From positions 1 through 14,759 of the forward strand of contig CAZBUK010000089.1 in the NCBI GenBank assembly GCA_964495085.1: a stretch of 14,759 bases of DNA. The letters are read 5' to 3'. The DNA is from CAZBUK01 sp964495085 (GTDB lineage: Bacteria; Bacteroidota; Ignavibacteria; T3Sed10-11). A program made the position numbers and the translations under genes. Shown in pieces: positions 1 to 7,508 of the stretch. Under the pieces are notes generated by a model. The model saw only the letters and a list, made by a program, of their open reading frames with translations, ran no database searches and had not been told where the DNA came from. Each line of letters opens with the position of its first letter. The first letter of the stretch is position 1.

Positions 1-72
1 CTCATCCTTCGACTACGCTCATCCTTCGACTACGCTCATCCTTCGACTACGCTCATCCTTCGACTACGCTCA
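1..72. repeat. 17-bp tandem repeat array, four full copies plus a 4-base remnant
   Basis: The unit CTCATCCTTCGACTACG is repeated without mismatch at 1-17, 18-34, 35-51 and 52-68, and 69-72 repeats its first four bases. The array begins at the first base of the window, so more copies may lie to the left. Each unit corresponds to the left arm and loop of the palindrome at 53-78. The unit length is not a multiple of three, and no gene is carried here. On the minus strand the array lies downstream of the sprA stop codon. There are no spacers, so it is not a CRISPR. Confidence 0.95.
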
Positions 73-78
73 GGATGA
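53..78. repeat. dispersed palindromic intergenic element
   Basis: The arms TCATCCT (53-59) and AGGATGA (72-78) are perfect inverted repeats around a 12-base loop that contains TCGACTACGC. From general knowledge, this sequence resembles a short palindromic repeat scattered through intergenic regions of many bacterial genomes, whose spurious translations (such as HPERS or VILSEVE-like strings) are often mis-annotated as small proteins. Only the last unit of the tandem array has both arms. A role as an mRNA 3'-end structure for sprA is possible, but no T-run follows on either strand. Confidence 0.7.
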
Positions 79-85
79 CAACTTT

Positions 86-131
86 GTCAGGCTGAGCCCT
101 GATCCCGACTCTGTCGGGAGGGAAGCCTGAC
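86..131. repeat. nested inverted repeat / cruciform-type hairpin downstream of sprA
   Basis: The outer arms GTCAGGCT (86-93) and AGCCTGAC (124-131) are exact reverse complements. Nested inside is a second perfect stem, TCCCGAC (103-109) and GTCGGGA (113-119), with a 3-base loop. The two stems are separated by unpaired internal segments of 9 and 4 bases. It lies about 70 bp past the sprA stop codon, so it would form at the 3' end of the sprA mRNA, either as a terminator-like structure or as protection against exonucleases. In the sprA direction the stem is followed by AAAG rather than a U-tract, so a classical intrinsic terminator is not well supported. Confidence 0.75.
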
Positions 132-199
132 TTTCTCAGTGAGAACCAATAAATTGCCGGCTGATCGATTTCAATACGGACACTATCCGACGGCTCCCG

Positions 200-3100
200 T
201 TAGCGGATGGAAATATTGATATCTATGCCGGCTTCATTCGTCGTGGTGCCCGGCGTCAGCGATCCCGCTTCGTTCGGAGAGACCTTTGAATGTCGATAGA
301 ACAGAGCAGCTGTCACCCGGGAACTCAGGACGTATCTGATTCTGGGTTCGAAACTCGTTCTCGTCGCACCGTCGTCCGTTTTGCCCTCGATCGAAACAAG
401 GAGATTCTCGAAGGTCCGGCGTTCATTGTTCGCGCGGGAGAAGGTGAGACTGATATCGATATCGTTGCTCATCGATAACCCGAAGAGCGGTATGGCGAAT
501 CCCCGCCTGCCGTAGGAGGCGGTAAACGATATCTCCTGTGTAAGACTCTGGATGATCATGCCCCGGGAATAGTTGAGATCGTACGTCGTCGAGGTGTTGT
601 ACCGCGCGTTGGCGGAGAGATTTCCCTTGGCGAATTCCTTGAACATCAGATTGATGCCGAGAAGCGGGTTAAAATTCATGCTGATACGCTGCATTTCGGT
701 CTGCTTCGTTTCGTCGTTTATACGTCCTCTCCAACGGCGGGTATAGTTGGAATTATACGAATGATCGAGAGAGACTCTTCTCGCCCATCCCTCGAAGATC
801 GAAAGGCGTTCCAGTCCCTCCCACCGGAAATTCCAGTTCACGCGCGGCAACGCATCGCCGAAAATGCTGAATATCGAAGCGCCCTCCATGCCCTCCTCGA
901 ATGCTTCGGATAATTTCTGCTGACGTTCCGGATCGTTGTCCCCGTCAAGCTTCTCCTGATACTTCTTCGCAACCTCCTCGATATTCCCGCCGAGCATTTT
1001 GAAGAACAGAATCGGAGGGAGGGTCATAAACGAGCGGTCTATGTCGCCCGTCCTGGTGCTATTCGTTACCTGAGACTCTCCCAAGTCGTTGGTCACGAGG
1101 CTCTGATTCCGGTTGTAGCTCCACGAATAATTCCAGTTGAGATCGATTCGGGCTCCCTGCCAGAGCTGACGCTGCGTTCTCACCGTGATCCGGTTCGTTT
1201 CGGTAAAATTATCGACCAAGTTTCCGTTCGGCGCGCGTAAGCTTGCAGGGCGGGAGCTGAATCCCCACTGATACATCCGCGAAGGTCCGTCGTATAAATT
1301 ATCTTCATCGAAGAACGGCAGCTTTCCCCAGAAATTATTGAATCCGGTACCGCCGATCAGGCCGCTGTTCTGGGCATTCTTATTCTGATTAAAGGAGATG
1401 CTGATCCGGTCATAATCGAAAAACGGTACTTTTATAGCGAGGATCAGAATTCTTTTGAGCGCCTCGAACCGCGACCCTTTTTCCTCCTCTTCTTCTGTCT
1501 CTGCATTCTCAGCTTCGACGGGCGGCGGCGCCTCCTCTTGCCGCGCCCTTCCGCGCTGCGGAGGCTGCTGCGGGCCTCGCTGCGGCTGTTGCTGCTGGGC
1601 ACCGAAAATCTTATTGCCGAGCTCGCGTACGTTCATGCCGAGTGTAAAGTCGAACCGGGAATTTACGCCGGAACTTTTCCCGAGTACCTCCTGCGAGAGA
1701 TTCCGTGTCCAGCGGTAACTCGACCGGTAACCGGAGGTTACCTCGAAATAGCGGTTGATGTCCCAGAGCGAGGGGAGACGGGGACGCGTATCCAGGCCTA
1801 TTTCCTGGTTGTAATTGTTGTCGAATCCAAAGTACATAAGAGCCGATCCACCGCTGATGATATCGGTCATGATGGCGGAGAACGGCCGCTGATTTCCGAA
1901 TTCATCCGTTTCCAGGTGAACCAGTGAACTGGAAATGTTCAGTCGATAATCGAAGGATGGATTCAGAAAGGCGTTTTCTACGAACCTCCAGTTGAAGCCG
2001 AAATTTCTGTTTGCGGTAAAGTTACGCGAAGTCGGGCGGTCTTCAATCTGACGTCTGAGGCGTTCCTGGGTTCTCGTGCGAGAAAGATTGAGACCGGAAT
2101 TGAAGCTTGCAGGGGAATAATTGAATTTTATCTCCTTATAGTGATCAAGCAGAAAGACTCCATCGAACAATTTTTTAAACGGTTGGATGAAATTATTCTG
2201 GCTGAATGCCAGTTGATAGTTCATTCTCGCCTGCCATGCCCAGTTCTCGCGCCGTTCGACGTTCGGGCTCCGGTCGAAGGTCCGATTATAATTAAAACCC
2301 ATCCGGATATTGTTGATCGTCTCGCGCACGTACCACTTCTGCGTCGGGAGAACTATCCGGATGTTCGGAGCGCTGTATGAATCCGATACGCGCATCGTCT
2401 CGGATTCGGTACGGAACTGTTCGGCGATGGTTCGTGCGTCTTCCGGCGTGTAGCCCTCTTCCTCGAGTCTCCGCACCTCCTGTTCGACAACGCTCGACAG
2501 TAAAATATCGGTACCGGGAATATACCGGGGCGAGACGATACTTTCGCTTCTCGAATAGTTGAACGGAAGCTCGGTTCCCCGCCACGACTCGGGCAGAAAC
2601 CGGTGAAGAGATAGATTCACGCCTGCATCCCATGCCCGGCTGGTTTGACGGCTTCCGAAACTCCGGTCGAGCCGGTGGAAGTTCGGATCCGTCTGGGACA
2701 TATTAAAGCGGAACGTTCCGAAGTCGGCAAGATTGAACGCCGTCGAGAATCTGTAAGCCCAGCCCGGTGTATTATCCACGTCGATGAGGCGGAGTTCGTT
2801 TACCCACACCTCGCCGCTCAACGGCCGCCCCAGTTCGTCCGGCGCGGTCGGATTGTAAATGCCGATCGACATATGACGGATATTGGTCAGCGATGGATTC
2901 CGTACGACGCGGTACATTGCGCCCGGCGGTCCCCCCTCGACCGGCAGGTACGGCGATATATTATCCGATGTATCGCGGAGGGCTTTCGCCGCGGTGAGCT
3001 GCGCGAATTCCACGTTCACGTTATTCCGTTCATCCCAGCCGGCCCAGACCGGTGCGCGGTATTCGTAGTAATTCAGGGTATCGGCACCGAACCGCAGGAC

Positions 3101-6100
3101 TATCTCCGCGGCTCTCTCCGACGCGTCGTCGTTCGTAAACCAGGAAAGATCACCATGCACGAACATCCGCATCGCTTTGTAATTAAAAACATCGAGCGCT
3201 CGTGCGGGGAAATTCCTGAACGTGCGCCGCGTCTCTCCGGCCGGCAGATCGGTCATCACCAGCGCGAGCGATTGTTCGTTCGCAAAGAGCTCAAGGTCGG
3301 GACGCGTGCGGTCGCGCGCGCGCTCGACTCCCGGCGGCGAGGTGTAGCCCGGAGTCTCCTCGACGCTGACAACCGATACGACGAACGTTTCGTCGTTCCG
3401 CCGCTCCTCCTCCCACTGATTTCCGGTGAACGAAAATTCGGCGAGCCGGATCTGGATGGAATCGGAGAATCCGGTCAGAAACAATCTGATATGCTCAACG
3501 TTATCGAGTGTAGGACTCCCGATCTTCCTGCTGTCGGGATATACCAGCGGTATTCTGAACTGGTACCATCCGTTGTTCCCTCCGCCGACAATGAAGGGAT
3601 TATCGTTCAGGGCATTTGTCGTATCGAGATTGATCTCATATTCAAAGTAATGATTTTGTAGATCCGTAATCCCATTCCTGTTCAGGTCCTCAGTATCGGG
3701 GAAATTTCCATGGTCGGTATCCAGATTTCCCTCGACCCCATTGACGCCCCAGAAACTGCCCGACGCCGGCCTTCGATAGTTGTCGCCGCTTGGATCGCCT
3801 GCAAATTGGGGATACTTATCTATAAAATCTGCGAAGAGTTCCCTCTCTTCATCTGTGTTGGCACCGTCGAGACCGACATCCTCCTCCGGACGTGTAAATC
3901 CCGTGGGAAGAGCTCCCCTGACTCCGTCTTCGGTATGGACGTCGTTCACACGTCTTGTACGCAGGCGGGGATCGTAGATGATACGCTCGTTGATCTGCCC
4001 GAGGTTCAGGTACATCTTCCCGTTTCCCACATCCCCTTCACGGACCTGCATCCAGAATTCAATAAAGTTGACGTTTTCGTCGATGAGATTATTTACCGTA
4101 CCGGTCAGGCCGCGCATCATACCGCCCCAGGAAGTTTCCGGAGAATTGAAAACCGTATTCTCAAGATCCATCGAATAATTGTACTCGCCACGCTCGCGGG
4201 GATTATACCGTATCTCCATAACCGGAACCCTGTCTTCTCCCCTCGCAGCCTGTCGCTCCGGCCATATTTCTTCTATGAGTACGTTGCTCGGCGTCGGAGT
4301 AAACCAAGCGGTCCGCGCTTTATATTGTACCAATGAATCGGGAGGAACGACCATTATGGAGTCCTGAACCGAAAGTATCGGTATCTGACGGGGGGGACTC
4401 GCGAACTTCCATATGGTATAACTGATTCCGAGCGGTATGCTTCTCCGGGCCCCTTCAAAATCGTCGATGTACGCGACTCCCTTGCCCTGATCCATGGGAA
4501 TGCCCGATTTTTTAGTATTCCGGTCGGGGCTGATATACGCCACCTCGCCCGTGAGCGTTACATTCGATGGAGCGATCGAGCTGTAGAACGGAAGCCAGTT
4601 CATGGCACGGGTAATAAAATTAACGGGGACGGTCGTTCTTCCGTCGATGCCGAATATCGTATTGCTCGTCGGCTCCTCACCTACCCGGACTTTATCGCTC
4701 AGGGTTTCCTCGTTGAGACTCATGATCGTAAAATTCAGATCGGTGTTGCTTCCGATCGGTAATTCGCCACGTGCGCCGAGCAGAGTCTTCGACGCAATCT
4801 GAAACAACTCGTTCTGTTCGTATGATATCCGGAGGTTCGCACCCGGCTGAAGTGCGGTTTCGTTGCGGATGACAACCTGGCCCAGCACGTAATCGACGGT
4901 ATAATCCGTACCGGTCTGGAGAGGATTCCCGTTCAGGGTAACGCGCACACTTCCTTCAACCACATTGAAACCGAGATTATATGAAGAGGTCACCGATGAA
5001 GTGTATATGCCTCTGATACGGAACCTGTCCTTCTGGGTCTGCGCTCGCGCAGCCGCCACCGTCGTATCATATACCTCGGGGTAGGCATACTGGCCGAGTT
5101 CTTCATCCAGCAAAGCATTGTCGAACGGCCGCAGCGTGGGGAATATCAGTTCACCCCGGGACTGGTCGATCGTCACGCCCGGCCTCCAGTCGAATTTGTT
5201 ATCCGGCAAAAGGGCCCCCGACTCATTGGTCTGGTCCAGTCCGAATACCTGAAGCAGCGGTTTTCCTTCGAGCTGATCGGTCGCCTCCTGGCCGGGGGTC
5301 TCGTACTCGATGCGCAGATCGAAGCCCTCCTGCTGCAGTCCCCGGCCGCCGATCGAATATATATTCTTCAACTGAAGTTGCCAGGCTTTGCTATGCGCCG
5401 GATTCAGATTCCGCGGCTTGACGAGTTTAAGCACGAGCCGGGTAGAATCGTCGGGTGAGTTGGCAAGAAGATCGCCGTATACCGCACCGCTCGCCTGCAT
5501 ATAAGCTACTGCAATTACCTGTTCGGGGGGGACGGGAGAGCGCATCGTGATACGGCCGGTCCTGGCATGCAGGATATAGTCCGTATTCTGATTCAACAAT
5601 TCGAACTGGCCGAACTCTACCTCGCCTCCGCTGATCACCGCCTCGTCGGCGGTAGTCTCGCGGTAAGAATCGTCGTAGCCGCCAGGCGGCAGAATCGGCA
5701 GATCGATATGCGCGGTCGCGGACCGTTCGGTCACTCCCGGACGGATACCTGTACGCGTCGTCCATACCTCAATATTGACTATCTCCAACTGCGGATTCCA
5801 TGTCGGTTCGATATCGAATGCCGCCTCGAACCACTCGATGTAAGATTCGTCCAAGAAAAAATGATTCCGTGAATAATCGTACGGTTTAACCTCGAACGCC
5901 TGTTCCTGCGCACCGCCGCTCACGGAAAGCTCCTGAGATCTTCCTTTTTGCTGCGAAGCGACGGTCGTCAACCGGAAAGGTCCGAGCTGAAACAGCGATT
6001 TGATGCCGAAGAGCGCCTGGCTGCTGCCGATGAACTGGGAGGGAGTTTGAAGAGACACGTTGCCGGCTTCCACGCTACGAACGATCTCGTCCTCGTAGCC

Positions 6101-7057
6101 GCTGTAGACGATCTTCAACTGGTTCTCGAACTCAAACGTTCGCTGAGTGTTCCAGTCTGCATTGATGTTCAGTTTATCGCCGACGAGGCCGCTGACGTTG
6201 ATCTGCACGTCCTGTTTGAAGTCGGGCTCGTTCCTGACATTACCGAGGAGCGATGTCGTAGCCTGATCGGATTTCTGGCGTCTGAACCCGGCGCGTATAT
6301 CCACCGCACCCGAGATATTCAGACGGATGCCGGGTTTGCCGAAAATATTCAGCAGCGGATTCGGGGGGATCGGAATATCGATCGTGGTTATGCTGCTTAG
6401 AAAATCTTCAAGATCCCGCTCCTCGCCCAGAAGCGCTTCCATATCATACTCATATGCACGTCTTTCCCATCCTTGTCTGGTTATATATCTCGACCGGGCT
6501 TCGATGTAATCGTCCAGAGATACCTGCACCGGCATCTTGATATCCTTGCCGTCGAAAGTTTCCCGGATGACCACGTTTGTTCCCGAGGTATCGAGTTCAA
6601 CTGAGCGGGCATAGAGCGAGTTATTGTTTTTCAGATAGAGCGGATGCTGACGCGGGTGGGAGATTGAAGCGCGGTTTCGATCGCGGCGTTTGTGTCTGAA
6701 CTGCTCGATCCGTGCAGTTGAATCTACGCGAATCTCGAGTCTGCGCTGGAGTTCTTCGCGGGATAGCTCCCCGGCCGCTTCTTCCGGCGAAATATCTCCC
6801 CTGGTACGTAACGTGCCCGGTAACCCCCTGTCGCGGAAACGCGCGGGCCGCCTGTCGATATCTTCGTAAATGATGCCAATCGAGTCAGGGCTGCTTAAGA
6901 ATGCAGCAGGCTCGGGATTCGGGAAAGAACGGAGTCCTGTTTTACCTGTTCCCGGAATGGAAATAAGTGTAATGAGGGTGAGTGTGAGAACTGCACCGAG
7001 TAGAGGTCCGCCGAACTGCTTGACGGCGGTCAGACTTGATCCTTTGGAATTATCCAC
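200..7057 (-). CDS. sprA: T9SS outer-membrane translocon SprA/Sov (cell surface protein SprA)
   Basis: SprA (Sov in Porphyromonas) is the giant outer-membrane beta-barrel through which the type IX secretion system exports folded cargo bearing C-terminal sorting domains. At 2285 residues it is close to the usual 2300-2500. A hydrophobic export segment lies at about 15-34. A first SprA_N-type region at about 235-415 includes DWNTQRTFEFENQ, the segment from FGIK to SGGAQEQAFE, and HFFLDESY. A second region near 800-890 carries the hallmark YIDDFEGA (863-870). The remainder is barrel-like alternating sequence. Around 1820-1860 lies a Q/P/E-rich low-complexity stretch (Q4, then a run of six acidic residues). 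The start is GTG with an in-frame TAA three codons upstream, so it cannot begin earlier at a usual codon; the ribosome site is weak. No other T9SS components (PorV, PorK-N, PorU) lie nearby. The family assignment is firm from these motifs, and the exact barrel topology is inferred. Confidence 0.96.
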   Translation of the reverse strand: MDNSKGSSLTAVKQFGGPLLGAVLTLTLITLISIPGTGKTGLRSFPNPEPAAFLSSPDSIGIIYEDIDRRPARFRDRGLPGTLRTRGDISPEEAAGELSREELQRRLEIRVDSTARIEQFRHKRRDRNRASISHPRQHPLYLKNNNSLYARSVELDTSGTNVVIRETFDGKDIKMPVQVSLDDYIEARSRYITRQGWERRAYEYDMEALLGEERDLEDFLSSITTIDIPIPPNPLLNIFGKPGIRLNISGAVDIRAGFRRQKSDQATTSLLGNVRNEPDFKQDVQINVSGLVGDKLNINADWNTQRTFEFENQLKIVYSGYEDEIVRSVEAGNVSLQTPSQFIGSSQALFGIKSLFQLGPFRLTTVASQQKGRSQELSVSGGAQEQAFEVKPYDYSRNHFFLDESYIEWFEAAFDIEPTWNPQLEIVNIEVWTTRTGIRPGVTERSATAHIDLPILPPGGYDDSYRETTADEAVISGGEVEFGQFELLNQNTDYILHARTGRITMRSPVPPEQVIAVAYMQASGAVYGDLLANSPDDSTRLVLKLVKPRNLNPAHSKAWQLQLKNIYSIGGRGLQQEGFDLRIEYETPGQEATDQLEGKPLLQVFGLDQTNESGALLPDNKFDWRPGVTIDQSRGELIFPTLRPFDNALLDEELGQYAYPEVYDTTVAAARAQTQKDRFRIRGIYTSSVTSSYNLGFNVVEGSVRVTLNGNPLQTGTDYTVDYVLGQVVIRNETALQPGANLRISYEQNELFQIASKTLLGARGELPIGSNTDLNFTIMSLNEETLSDKVRVGEEPTSNTIFGIDGRTTVPVNFITRAMNWLPFYSSIAPSNVTLTGEVAYISPDRNTKKSGIPMDQGKGVAYIDDFEGARRSIPLGISYTIWKFASPPRQIPILSVQDSIMVVPPDSLVQYKARTAWFTPTPSNVLIEEIWPERQAARGEDRVPVMEIRYNPRERGEYNYSMDLENTVFNSPETSWGGMMRGLTGTVNNLIDENVNFIEFWMQVREGDVGNGKMYLNLGQINERIIYDPRLRTRRVNDVHTEDGVRGALPTGFTRPEEDVGLDGANTDEERELFADFIDKYPQFAGDPSGDNYRRPASGSFWGVNGVEGNLDTDHGNFPDTEDLNRNGITDLQNHYFEYEINLDTTNALNDNPFIVGGGNNGWYQFRIPLVYPDSRKIGSPTLDNVEHIRLFLTGFSDSIQIRLAEFSFTGNQWEEERRNDETFVVSVVSVEETPGYTSPPGVERARDRTRPDLELFANEQSLALVMTDLPAGETRRTFRNFPARALDVFNYKAMRMFVHGDLSWFTNDDASERAAEIVLRFGADTLNYYEYRAPVWAGWDERNNVNVEFAQLTAAKALRDTSDNISPYLPVEGGPPGAMYRVVRNPSLTNIRHMSIGIYNPTAPDELGRPLSGEVWVNELRLIDVDNTPGWAYRFSTAFNLADFGTFRFNMSQTDPNFHRLDRSFGSRQTSRAWDAGVNLSLHRFLPESWRGTELPFNYSRSESIVSPRYIPGTDILLSSVVEQEVRRLEEEGYTPEDARTIAEQFRTESETMRVSDSYSAPNIRIVLPTQKWYVRETINNIRMGFNYNRTFDRSPNVERRENWAWQARMNYQLAFSQNNFIQPFKKLFDGVFLLDHYKEIKFNYSPASFNSGLNLSRTRTQERLRRQIEDRPTSRNFTANRNFGFNWRFVENAFLNPSFDYRLNISSSLVHLETDEFGNQRPFSAIMTDIISGGSALMYFGFDNNYNQEIGLDTRPRLPSLWDINRYFEVTSGYRSSYRWTRNLSQEVLGKSSGVNSRFDFTLGMNVRELGNKIFGAQQQQPQRGPQQPPQRGRARQEEAPPPVEAENAETEEEEEKGSRFEALKRILILAIKVPFFDYDRISISFNQNKNAQNSGLIGGTGFNNFWGKLPFFDEDNLYDGPSRMYQWGFSSRPASLRAPNGNLVDNFTETNRITVRTQRQLWQGARIDLNWNYSWSYNRNQSLVTNDLGESQVTNSTRTGDIDRSFMTLPPILFFKMLGGNIEEVAKKYQEKLDGDNDPERQQKLSEAFEEGMEGASIFSIFGDALPRVNWNFRWEGLERLSIFEGWARRVSLDHSYNSNYTRRWRGRINDETKQTEMQRISMNFNPLLGINLMFKEFAKGNLSANARYNTSTTYDLNYSRGMIIQSLTQEISFTASYGRRGFAIPLFGLSMSNDIDISLTFSRANNERRTFENLLVSIEGKTDDGATRTSFEPRIRYVLSSRVTAALFYRHSKVSPNEAGSLTPGTTTNEAGIDINISIR
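1480..1605 (-). other. Q/P/E-rich low-complexity segment inside SprA
   Basis: About 42 codons (SprA residues roughly 1818-1860) encode a run of four glutamines, repeated Q/P/R-G motifs, PPP, and then an uninterrupted run of acidic residues. CAG, CCG and GAG/GAA codons dominate. The segment sits between two barrel-like stretches (the first ending near GNKIFGA, the next beginning near RFEALKRILILAIK), which suggests a flexible periplasmic or surface loop. Repetitive coding such as this tends to vary in length between relatives. Confidence 0.8.
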
Positions 7058-7077
7058 AACCCGTTAAATCAATCAGC

Positions 7078-7143
7078 TTAGTAAATCGGTCAGGTGATGC
7101 CGAACTATCACCCGCAACCGGTTGCTTGTATTAGTAAATCCGT
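7078..7143. repeat. pair of direct repeats TTAGTAAATC flanking a palindrome
   Basis: TTAGTAAATCGGT at 7078-7090 and TTAGTAAATCCGT at 7131-7143 match at 12 of 13 positions, with starts 53 bp apart. A hairpin and the 12-bp palindrome lie between them. The arrangement suggests paired binding sites (53 bp is about five helical turns) upstream of sprA. Nothing here suggests a mobile element. Confidence 0.5.
7114..7125. promoter_or_regulatory. 12-bp perfect palindrome upstream of sprA, possible operator
   Basis: GCAACCGGTTGC is a perfect dyad 57 bp upstream of the sprA start. If the sprA promoter near 7202-7231 is real, it lies in the transcribed leader. It is flanked by the direct repeats TTAGTAAATC (7078-7087 and 7131-7140) and by a hairpin with arms GGTGAT (7093-7098) and ATCACC (7107-7112). 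A dimeric regulator site or a leader RNA structure are both possible. No specific regulator can be named. Confidence 0.35.
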
Positions 7144-7201
7144 ACCAATATTCCGCGGGATCATCCTTACGTGGAGAGACTGGATACTTCAGAATTAGGC
7201 T

Positions 7202-7231
7202 CAAATTAGAAAAAAGTCAGTTAAATTGCAA
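7202..7231 (-). promoter_or_regulatory. candidate FCB-type promoter for sprA
   Basis: On the minus strand there is a TTG (complement of 7229-7231) followed, after 20 bases, by TAATTTG (complement of 7202-7208). Bacteroidota housekeeping promoters have the form TTG, about 19-24 bases, TAnnTTTG. This candidate is one base short of that -7 box. It would give a leader of roughly 140 bases before the sprA GTG. It is a by-eye match in AT-rich sequence, so chance is a real possibility. Confidence 0.27.
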
Positions 7232-7250
7232 TATTTCGAGAGAATTTTCA

Positions 7251-7281
7251 TTGTTTCAGGCAGTCCGAATGTTTATATTTA
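7251..7281 (+). promoter_or_regulatory. candidate FCB-type promoter for lptF-lptG
   Basis: TTG (7251-7253) is followed after 20 bases by TATATTTA (7274-7281), which matches seven of eight positions of the Bacteroidota -7 consensus TAnnTTTG. It faces lptF and would start transcription near 7288, leaving a leader of about 220 bases. It stands back to back with the candidate sprA promoter 20 bp away. Support is by consensus only. Confidence 0.35.
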
Positions 7282-7508
7282 CTAATTGTTGATAGACTGG
7301 TTGGAGAGGCCGGGACAGGGATAATGTATTCTAAAAGAGGCAGAATATTCCCCGGACAAGCAGGAATTCCCGCTAATAGCGCAAATGTTATATCGACTCG
7401 CTCAAGAACGGTTATTCGCGAAGTTCCAGCCGATAGGTAGACTACAGATCCGCGATTCCGTGCATTCAAGGCCGGCTCCGGACATAACAATTTTTCAGGT
7501 CACTATTT

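Larger units (their letters stand above)
7058..7508. other. divergent intergenic region between sprA and lptF
   Basis: These 451 bases separate two divergently transcribed operons and are visibly more AT-rich than the flanking genes, particularly at 7190-7290. No convincing gene was found: the short open frames here run across the lptF start or lack family features. The region contains a 12-bp perfect palindrome, a pair of 10-base direct repeats and a small hairpin on the sprA side, and a candidate FCB-type promoter in each direction. The 220 bases just before lptF hold no recognisable riboswitch or structured RNA. Confidence 0.7.

Noticed and set aside
1..72. CRISPR array
   Set aside because: The 17-bp units are directly adjacent with no spacers and are shorter than CRISPR repeats. 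No cas gene is present.
86..131. Classical rho-independent terminator for sprA
   Set aside because: The stems are strong, but no U-tract follows in the sprA direction, so it is listed as an inverted repeat instead.
2645..3661. Long open frame (338 codons) on the plus strand inside sprA
   Set aside because: It lies wholly antisense to a clearly recognisable sprA. The translation is rich in Arg, His, Val and Ile with no family motif, as expected from the reverse of a high-quality coding frame.
7248..7490. 80-codon minus-strand frame in the sprA-lptF intergenic region
   Set aside because: It has no family features or convincing ribosome site, and it spans the candidate lptF promoter and leader. 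A small protein cannot be excluded but is not supported.
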